Assembly: GCF_000473045.1 (NCBI RefSeq) | Contig: NZ_KI421490.1 | Coordinates: 109,351-173,350, forward strand | Reading direction: 5' to 3' | Source of the DNA: Bradyrhizobium sp. WSM3983 | GTDB lineage: Bacteria; Pseudomonadota; Alphaproteobacteria; Rhizobiales; Xanthobacteraceae | Length of the DNA: 64,000 nt | Shown: positions 1 through 8,500 of the stretch, piece after piece | Layout: the number at the start of each line of letters is the position of its first letter | Position numbering within the stretch: position 1 is the stretch's first letter | Program-made: the position numbers and the translations under genes | The notes under the pieces: generated by a model | What the model was told of the DNA's origin: nothing | Database searches by the model: none | Seen by the model: the letters and a program-made list of their open reading frames with translations, nothing else

Positions 1-16
1 AAGTCCTGTTGACCGG

Positions 17-277
17 TCAGCCCTTGGCTGCGGCCGCCTCGCGGGCCAGCCGCTCGGCCCTCAGGCGTTCGCGGTTGGCGTAAAATGCCTTCTGCGCTTC
101 CTCATGGTCGCGCATGGCCTTCTCGGCCTCGATCCGGCGTGCCGCATCGCGCGCCTGGCGCTGTTCGGGTGTCAGGGGTTTGCGTCGGAAGGAAAGGTCT
201 TCAGTCATGCCGACATAACGCCGCGGTGAGGAAAAGGTTCCGCCTGGCGGCCGGTTCGGACCGAAATGGCCAACCAT
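17..277 (-). CDS. small charged hypothetical protein
   Basis: An 86-residue protein rich in Arg, Glu and Ala; the C-terminal two thirds look like one long amphipathic helix, possibly a coiled coil. No signal peptide, membrane segment or known motif is visible. The start at 277 is preferred because AGGAG lies 5 bases upstream; an internal ATG at 208 would give 63 residues but has no Shine-Dalgarno sequence. No function can be assigned, and the neighbours do not help. Confidence 0.6.
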   Translation of the reverse strand: MVGHFGPNRPPGGTFSSPRRYVGMTEDLSFRRKPLTPEQRQARDAARRIEAEKAMRDHEEAQKAFYANRERLRAERLAREAAAAKG

Positions 278-652
278 TCAGGCTCCTAACGACAGGGCGC
301 AGCCGGTTTTCAAGACCGGCGTCTGGTCTCGTCGGCCGGTCCCCTGAAATCCGGACGCACCCAACCCGCGCGAATAAGTCGAAAAACAACCCCATGCACA
401 GTAGCCTGGGGCAGCGGAATCAATGGCTTGCCGGGCACGCCCGATGCGAATGCGGATTCTGCGAAATTCACTTGACGTGTCGGGCAAAACAGCGGCAGAA
501 TGCGACTATTCCGAAATCGATCGGCGTAGGGATCGATCGTTTGACTCGACCTGTTCGGGATCATCGTTGGGCCTGATGAGATGCGGCTGTCCGATATCGA
601 GCCGCGCTTCGTCCGTCGGGATTGATGCGCCGCCCGAGCGCGCGCGGACATG
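278..652. other. intergenic region with tRNA-like fragment and dispersed repeat
   Basis: No convincing gene. Positions 303-320 are identical over 18 bases to the anticodon arm of the tRNA-Ser gene at 9896-9913, but no T arm or acceptor stem surrounds them. Positions 383-404 carry a dispersed 22-base repeat (listed separately). Nothing else is recognisable. Confidence 0.6.
383..404. repeat. dispersed 22-bp repeat, copy 1
   Basis: Identical over 22 bases to 42544-42565; the core reads CAACCCCATGCACAGTAG. It lies outside genes in both places, and the flanking bases differ. The same string is, from memory, common between genes in Bradyrhizobium; its role is unknown. Confidence 0.7.
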
Positions 653-678
653 AAAAGGCCGCCCGAAGGCGGCCTTTT
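653..678 (-). terminator. bidirectional intrinsic terminator
   Basis: A perfect 11-bp stem (653-663 with 668-678) closed by a CGAA loop (UUCG when read on the minus strand) and ending in TTTT on either strand. It sits 20 bases beyond the stop of the phytase-like esterase gene and most likely ends that transcript. Confidence 0.85.
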
Positions 679-697
679 AGCATTCGCAAAACTGGAT

Positions 698-2170
698 TTA
701 GGCCAAGGCCGGTTGCTTCCGACGCCGAGAGGCAAGTAGGCCGATTCCGAAAAAGCCTGTGATGATCATCGCCCAGGTCGATGCCTCCGGAACGGCAGCG
801 ATCTGCTCCGGAGTGAAACTGGCGCCGTATTTGGCCAGATCGGCGTCGGTGAACCCAAACACATAAAAGACGTTCGGGCCGGCGGTCCCTGGGATGAAGT
901 CGTTGTCGTTGGCGACCCACAGCGTGTGCTCGACCTGGCCGTTGACCGTGACGTCCTGGCCAAAGGTGAGACCTTCAATCTTCGACGGCACCTGGGTGCT
1001 CGGAATACCGTGGGCTCCGAGCGCGGACACGATGTCGAGGAACGGGCCCGACTTCGTCACGGCAGCGGCCGCCAGAGCCGAACCGTTCAGGCTCGAGACA
1101 TCAGTGGCTCCTTTGAGGTCAATGATGAAAAGCTGCTTCACCTTGGCCGCACTGCCGTCGCCGAGGCCCTTGCCGTCCCGCTCGTCGACGAGGAATTGGT
1201 GGTCATTCAGCGCGACGATCTCGCTGACTCCGCTGCCTGTCGTCAGATTATATGCGTATTCGTGCGTTGCGTGGGTCGCCACGTCGATCGTGACAATGCG
1301 TACGGTGTTTTTTGAGGCTCCCGAAGCGTCCTGAATGAGCGGCGCTTGCACGATGCCCACCAACGTCTTTCCATCCGGCGTGAGTGCCAGTCCTTCCATG
1401 CCCTTATTTGCCGTCCGGCCGGACGTGTTGCCGCTGATCTCGGTACCTCCCACCGGAGAGAGTTTGGATACATCGAGGTTGCTCGGCAAGGTGAAGGTCT
1501 GGACCAACTTGCCGGTGGCGTTGTCAAACTGTCGAACGTAGGGGCCGTACTCGTCGGAGACGTACACGCTCTTGCCGTCCGGCGAGACGCGAATGGACTC
1601 GGGGTCGAGCCGGGCGTTGTTGGGATTTCCGGAGTTCCCGGCACCGAAATTGTCAGAACGACCCGTGAAGTAATAGGTGCTGCTCGTATTCTGCGTCGGC
1701 GCACCGGACCCGAGTGGGGTACCGTCGATCTTGTTGCCGAGACCCGCGCCCGTTCCGTAGATCAATGGCGCCGAGCTGGAGAGCAGCGTCGTCTTGGTCA
1801 GGGTCGGCGTCAGCGAATACGGCAAGCTTCCGCCTGGCGTTGCCGTCAGGTTCATGCTCACCGTCTGGTATCGGCTGATATAAGAGACGGTGTCATCCAC
1901 GTTCGAGTTGTAGGGCGTTGCGTTCGGACCGCGGTCCGGCAGCGCGTAGAACGTATTGCCACCCGCATAGGTGATTCCGGATCCGATTCCGCCAAGTATG
2001 TTGGCGGGAAGGCCATTTTCCAGCGTGCCGGTGAGCCCCGAAAGGTCCGCATTTGCGCCGGCGCTGCTTCCACTCAGCGAGCCCATCGCCAGCAGCATGA
2101 CATCCGCCTTGGCCGCCGGTGCGGCCAACATCGAAGCAAGCAAAACACTTGAAGAAACGATACGACGCAT
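698..2170 (-). CDS. secreted phytase-like esterase with PEP-CTERM tail
   Basis: 490 residues. Residues 1-22 form a signal peptide ending in AAPAAKA. The body, with GGIGSGITYAG, ALPDRGPN, LDPESIRVSPDGKSVYVSDE and MEGLALTPDGKTLVG, matches the 'esterase-like activity of phytase' family (PF13449), a beta-propeller class. The C-terminus is a PEP-CTERM sorting signal: VPEASTWAM, a hydrophobic helix, then ASRRRK. The product should therefore be exported, processed by an exosortase-type enzyme and released or held at the envelope. The substrate is unproven; the family name suggests phosphate ester hydrolysis. A 20-bp dyad lies 50 bases upstream (2220-2239) and a strong terminator follows. The giant phosphoesterase gene is transcribed in the same direction 383 bases upstream, probably as a separate unit. 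Confidence 0.85.
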   Translation of the reverse strand: MRRIVSSSVLLASMLAAPAAKADVMLLAMGSLSGSSAGANADLSGLTGTLENGLPANILGGIGSGITYAGGNTFYALPDRGPNATPYNSNVDDTVSYISRYQTVSMNLTATPGGSLPYSLTPTLTKTTLLSSSAPLIYGTGAGLGNKIDGTPLGSGAPTQNTSSTYYFTGRSDNFGAGNSGNPNNARLDPESIRVSPDGKSVYVSDEYGPYVRQFDNATGKLVQTFTLPSNLDVSKLSPVGGTEISGNTSGRTANKGMEGLALTPDGKTLVGIVQAPLIQDASGASKNTVRIVTIDVATHATHEYAYNLTTGSGVSEIVALNDHQFLVDERDGKGLGDGSAAKVKQLFIIDLKGATDVSSLNGSALAAAAVTKSGPFLDIVSALGAHGIPSTQVPSKIEGLTFGQDVTVNGQVEHTLWVANDNDFIPGTAGPNVFYVFGFTDADLAKYGASFTPEQIAAVPEASTWAMIITGFFGIGLLASRRRKQPALA

Positions 2171-2553
2171 ATTTCCAACCCCAGATTTCCAATTTGGTAA
2201 GAATGATATGCCGCGCTCTTGTGACAGATAGATGTCACAGAGCGTCCAGGTGTTGCTGCTCGCCGGTGCAATGTGTCAGTCGAAACCCCTGCGCCCTTGC
2301 GCGACCCGAGATGAGCCGCGACAGCTCGCCCTCAGTCTGATCGGCAGCCCCGCTCGCGATCGCCAGTCCAGACTTGCGCGGCCAGCGGCAACGTCCGCTG
2401 GTTTTCCGCGTTTCGTTCCTCTGCTGCCTGGTCGAGCGGATTCTTCGGAGCCGACAGATCCTGCCGTGCTGGATATACCCCTTGGCCTGAGCAAATGGCG
2501 CGGGTGTGATCGCGCCACGAAACAGGCGAATAGCGAGGCCGGTCCACCGCTGC
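2171..2553. other. intergenic region, promoter side of the esterase gene
   Basis: No gene. It contains the dyad at 2220-2239 (listed separately) and, near the end of the giant gene, an inverted repeat TGGCGCG/CGCGCCA at 2496-2502 and 2511-2517 that could form a weak terminator followed by TTTGC on the minus strand. Confidence 0.5.
2220..2239. promoter_or_regulatory. perfect dyad TGTGACA-N6-TGTCACA
   Basis: Two perfect 7-base arms separated by 6 bases, ending about 50 bases upstream of the phytase-like esterase start. Length and symmetry fit a dimeric repressor or activator operator. It is not a good Pho box, because the direct CTGT repeats are 13 rather than 11 bases apart. The regulator is unknown. 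Confidence 0.5.
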
Positions 2554-5500
2554 TCATCCTGTGTGGCAATGGGCAGCGGCCAGGAAAGCCGGGTCCCCAC
2601 CAATTCCACCCATTATTGGATGGGGGGTCGAAGGAGACGGACCAAAGCTGTTTCCGCCGAAGCCGGCCGCTGCGAATTGATCCATCAGCGCTGCAAGGCG
2701 GTCGATACTCCCCGCGTCTTGGGACAAGCCATTGGGGCCACTTGGCGAAGGCGCCGGCGGATCGGTTACCGTCATGGTCTGTGACGCCGATGTCGCGGCT
2801 TCGCCCGACGTTGTATTGCTCGCGGTCACCGTAAACGTCGCGACCGGATGGTCGGTACCCGTATAGCTCGACGACAGCGTCAGCCCGGTAAGCGGTTGGC
2901 CTGTCGTGGAGGAGCCCTCGGTAATGGTCCAGGTATAGGTTCCGTTGGATTGAAGGCTGCTCGTGACAGTGTTTCCGGCCGGAGCCGTGATCGACTCGTA
3001 GCTGGGCAAGCCGCTGATGCTCAGCGACAGTTGGTCGTCGGAGTCGACGGGCGTCGCGGTGATGCCCAACGGCACGGATCCTCCGGCCTGCACCGTCAGC
3101 GACGTGCCGCCAATCGTCAGCGCCGGACTCTCGGCCACCCCGTCTTGATCCACCGTCAGCGCAGCCGCCTGAGCGGCCGTCCCAAACACTTGAATGGGCG
3201 CCGCTGTCGCGGCGTTGTTGGGAGCGGTCAAGCCCAAGGAATTAGTGATCGTGCTCAGAAGATTGTAGTGATCGTAGGCGGTGCTGTAGTTTCCCGGGAC
3301 CACGTTGGCGCCATACAAGAGAGTTGGAACCTTGTTGGAAGCAGCCTCGGAGGTCGAATCGTCATTCTCGTCCCAGGTGACGATCAGCAGCGAATTGTTG
3401 TTGACCGCCCATTGGGCATAGGCGCCCAGGTTTTGCTGAAGCCATGTATCACCCTGGGCGATCGTCCCGTTATGCATGTCGTTACTCACGCTGGGAATGA
3501 CGAACGAGACGGTCGGCAGGCTCGAATAATTGCCGTTGGCAAAAAGCGCCGGGAAGCTGGTGAAGTCCGTTTGAACCGTGCGCCCCTCCGGGAATGAAAC
3601 CCAGGGGTCATGGTTGAAGTCGCTGCCAAGCCCGCCCTCGTCCACATAGCCCGTGAACGAGAATCCCCCGTTTTTCAACACGGTGTACAGCGTTGGATCC
3701 GGAAGGCTGTAGGAGTTGTCATCGGTGGTGCCGAATGTCGAGCCGGCATAGAGGGTGAAATAGTTCGGTTGGCTCGGATGAGCCTCCGCCGTCATGTTGG
3801 TTAGCGATGCGCCGCCGGCCATGAGACTGTTGATGTAAGGCGCTTGGCTGTTGCCGGCGATCTGGTCATAGTTGTGATTTTCTTCGACCACGACGACGAT
3901 GTGGCTGTACTTCGGTACGCCCGTGGTGGTCGTCGTCGAATTGACCTGCAGCGTTCCGGTGGGATTGTAGTTGGTGGCGCCCGTCAGGTTGGCGACATTG
4001 CCGGCGCCATCGTTGACGACCGCGCCGTTGAGGTTGAACGACGAGATGGCGAGATCGGATGTGGTCTGGCCGGCGACCACCGTGTAGCTGAAAGTGAGCG
4101 CGGTGCTGCCCGAGCCGCTGGCGTAGCTCGCCGTGCCGCCGTCGTTGAGGGCGAGCGTCGGCGTGCCGCCGCTGGTATTGACCGTGACGGCCTCGCTCAG
4201 ATTGACCGTCAATGTGACGACCTGGCCGGTGCTCACACTGCCGCTGCCATTGGTGATGCCGGTCCCGGTCGCGACAATCGAGGCAATCGTCGGCGCCGTC
4301 GTGTCGATCTGCAGGATGCCGGCGGGATTGTAGTTGGTCGCACCCGTCAGGTTGGCAGCATTGCCGTTGCCACCGGTGATGGTCCCGCCATTGAGGTTGA
4401 GCGCGGAGACGATAAGATCGGCGGCATTCTGGCCCGCCGCAACCGTGTAGCTGAAGGTGAGCGCAGTGCTCCCTGAACCGCCGGTGTAGCTTGCCGCACC
4501 ACCATCGTTGAGCGTCAGCGTCGGTGCGCCGCCGGTGGTGTTGACCGTCACGGCCGCACTGAAGTTCACGGTCAGCGTGACCAACTTGCCAGCATTGAGA
4601 TCGCCGGTGCCACTGGTGATGCCGGTGCCCGAGGCCGCAATCGAGGCAACCGTCGTCGCCGTCGAGTTGACCTGCAGGGTGCCGCTGGGATTGTAATTGG
4701 TAGCTCCCGACAGATTCGTGGCGTTTCCGGCCCCGTCGCTAACCACTGCGCCGTTGAGATTGAACGAGGAGATGGCGAGATCGGATGTGGTCTGTCCCGC
4801 CGCAACCGTATAGCTGAACGTGAGTGCGGTGCTACCGGAGCCGCCGGAGTAGGTCGCCGTGCCGCCATCGTTGAGCGCGAGTGTCGGCATGCCGCCGCTG
4901 GTGTTGACCGTTACGGCCTCGCTGAGATTCACGGTCAAGGTGACGACCTGACCGGTGCTCACATTTCCGCTGCCGTTCGTAATGCCGGTGCCGGTCGCGA
5001 CAATCGAGGCGATCGTCGGCGCCGTCGTGTCGATCTGCAGGGTGCCGGCGGGATTGTAGTTGGTGGCGCCCGACAGGTTGGCGGCGTTGCCGCTGCCATC
5101 GGTGACGGTCGCGCCGTTGAGGTTGAGCGCGGAGACGACGAGATCGGCGGCATTCTGGCCTGCCGCCACCGTGTAGCTGAAGGTGAGCGCAGTACTGCCC
5201 GAGCCGCCGGTGTAGCTCGCAAAGCCGCCATCATTGAGCGCGAGCGTCGGCGAGCCGCCGCTGGTATTGACCGTCACCGCCGCGCTGAAGTTCACGGCCA
5301 GCGCGACCACCTTGCCGGCATTGAGATCGCCACTGCCGTTGGTGATGCCGGTGCCCGAGGCCGCGATCGAGGCAATCGCTGGACCGGTTCCTGTGGAATT
5401 CTGGATGGCGATCTGGGCGACCGACGTCTGCCACCAGCCGTTGGCGACATATTCGTTCGAGATCCAGAACGAGTTTGGATTGTTTGGGTCGACGATGGCC

Positions 5501-8500
5501 GAGGAATTGAGGCCCCAGCGCTGCACGCTGGACCGGTCCCCCGAGTTGAAGAAACCGGTGCTCGCCTTATACAGGATCGGCGCGCTGAAGGAGCCCGCGG
5601 CACTGCTGCCGCTCTGGAAGACGTAATAGTCCGACGGATACAAGTTCGGACCACTCGCGGTGAAATTGATGATGACATCGCCCGCTGCGTCCACCGCGAT
5701 GGACGGATTGAACGTCCCCACGTTGGTTCCGAGTGAGGCGCCGGAGATGTCGCCTTGCGCCAGGAGGGACGGAGTATTGGGATTGCTGACGTCGATCTTA
5801 AGCCAATGGACCAGAGGTACGCTCGAGCCGCTCGGCCTCATCTCGGCCACGGCGTAGAGATAGCCGTTGGCATAGACCATGCTGGTGATCCGGTTGTCGA
5901 CGGCGTCGAGCAGAAGGCTCGTCCCCTGCTGCTGTACGGTATAGCTGCCGCCCTGGTCGATATTGCCGAGCGCGATGGTGCTGGTGGCACTGAAGGTATT
6001 GGTGGCCTTGTCATAGGTCTGCAGGGCAACGACGATCTGACCTCCGCTGGAGAAGTCGCTCGCGTAGTAGGTCTTGCCATTGTTGCCGGCTGCAACGGTG
6101 AAGATGCGCTGGGTCGACGGCATGGCCTCGCTTTTGGTCACGCTCAACGTGCCGCCGCCATAGAGGCCACCGCCCGCGCCGGCCGTGTCGCTGATCACCC
6201 AGTTCTCGGTGCCAGCGTAACCGGAGACCTTGATATTGTACTGCGGTGCCGAGATGTAGACGTTCGAACCGTCGACTGCCAGCGCGGGGCGGTCCGAATC
6301 CGTCGACTGACCATTGATCGTGATGGTCGTATTGAGCTGCGAGAAGGTCCAACCATCGTTCGGATTGGAGTCCTTGGAAACAGCGATATCCATGTCCGTG
6401 GTGGTGCCGTCCGGCGCCAGGTACTCCATCATCGCGACAAAGCGCTGATTGACGCTGTCGTAGGCGATGCGCTGATCGAAAAGGCCGCCGGTCGGTGACA
6501 GCGGCGCGAAGAAGCTGTAGACCGACTGCTGGGTCGGCGACCCGCCGGCCAGGTTTGTCCATTCGATCAGTGATCCCTCGATCATCACGACGAAGTTCGG
6601 GCCAACAGCAAGACCGTTGTGCGGCGGATAGTTGCTGGTGGTCGATGGCCCGGAGAACAGCGTCTGGATACGCGAGGTGGCGGTGGTGCTCGGGTTGACC
6701 TGCAGGGTGCCGGTCGGATTGTAGTTGGTGGCGCCCGCCAGATTGGCGGCGTTGCCGGCTCCGTCGCTGATGGCCGCGCCGTTGAGGTTGAGCGTCGAGA
6801 TCGTAAGATCGGACGTGGTTTGGCCCGCCGCAACCGTGTAGCTGAAGATGAGCGCGCTGCTGCCCGTGCCGCTGGTATAGCTCGCCGTTCCGCCATCATT
6901 GAGGGTCAGCGTCGGCGTACCGCCGCTGGTGTTGACCGTCACGGCCTCGCTGAGATTGACCGTCAATGAGACGACCTGGCCGGTGCTCACACTGCCGCTG
7001 CCGTTCGTGATGCCGGTGCCGGTCGCGACGATCGAGGCAATCGTGGGCGCTGTCGTGTCGATCTGCAGCGTGCCGGCCGGATTGTAGTTCGTCGCGCCTG
7101 ACAAATTGGCGGCATTGCCGCTCGCATCGGCGATGGCCGCACCGTTGAGGTTGAACGATGAGATGGCGAGATCGGCGGTGTTCTGGCCTGCCGCCACCGT
7201 GTAGCTGAAGGTGAGCGCGGTGCCGCCCGAACCGCCGGTGTAGCTCGCCGTGCCGCCGTCGTTGAGGGTCAACGTCGGCGCGCCGCCGGTAGTGTTGACC
7301 GTCACGGCCGCACTGAAATTGACCGTCAGCGTAACTACCTGGCCGGCGTTGAGATCGCCGCTGCCGCTGGTGATGCCGGTCCCGGAAGCCGCGATCGAGG
7401 CGATCGTCGGCGCCGTAGTGTTGACCTGCAAGATGCCGGCGGGATTGTAGTTGCTTGCGCCGGCCAAGTTGGCGGCATTGCCGGCGCCGTCGCTGATGAC
7501 CGCGCCGTTGAGGTTGAGCGCCGAGATGGCGAGATCGGACGTGGTCTGGCCTGCCGCCACCGTGTAGCTGAAGGTGAGCGCGGTGCTACCTGTGCCGCCG
7601 GTATAGGTCGCCGTACCACCATCGTTGAGGGTGAGCGTCGGCGTGCCGCCGCTGGTATTGACCGTCACGGCCTCGCTGAGATTGACGGTCAAGGTGACGA
7701 CCTGGCCGGTGCTCACAGTGCCGCTGCCGTTGGTGATGCCGGTGCCGGTCGCGACGATCGAGGCAATCGTCGGCGCCGTCGTGTCGATCTGCAGGATGCC
7801 GGCCGAATTGTAGTTGGCGGCTCCCGACAGGTTGGCGGCGTTGCCAGCCCCATCATTGATGACCGCGCCGTTGAGATTGAGCGCCGAGATGACGAGATCG
7901 GCTGTGTTCTGGCCCGCCGCCACCGTGTAGCTGAAGGTGAGCGCGGTGCTCCCCGAACCACCGGTGTAGCTCGCCGTGCCGCCATCATTGAGCGCGAGCG
8001 TCGGTGCGCCGCCGGTGGTGTTGACCGTCACGGCCGCGCTGAAGGTCACGGTCAGCGTGACCAACTTGCCAGCGTTGAGATCGCCGGCGCCGCTGGTGAT
8101 GCCGGTGCCCGAGGCCGCGATCGAAGAAACCGTCGGCGGCGTTGCGGCTGAACCCTGGATGGCGATCCGCGCGACCGCCGTCTGCCACCAGCCGTTGGCG
8201 ACATATTCGTTCGAGATCCAGAACGAGTTCGGATTATTCGGGTCGACCGTCGCCGATGAATTGGCGCCCCAGCGCTGCGTGCTGTTTCCATCGCCCGAGT
8301 TGAAGAAACTGGTGCTGGCCTGATACAGGATCGGCGCGCTGAACGATCCCACGGGATCGCTACCGCCTTGGAAGACGTAGTAATCCGCCGGGTACATGTT
8401 CGGGCCACTAGCGGTGAAATTGATGAGGACATCGCCCGCCGTATCCACTGCGATGGAAGGATTGAACGTCGCTACACTGGCGCCGATTGCGGCGCCGGAG

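Noticed and set aside
303..320. Possible second tRNA-Ser
   Set aside because: Only the anticodon arm matches; there is no T arm, acceptor pairing or CCA in the surrounding bases.
2220..2239. Pho box
   Set aside because: The CTGT direct repeats are 13 bases apart instead of 11 and the second halves do not match; the dyad symmetry is the stronger feature.
3927..8133. CRISPR array or mobile repeat array
   Set aside because: The periodic repeats are 363 bases long, lie in one reading frame and encode Ig-like domains.
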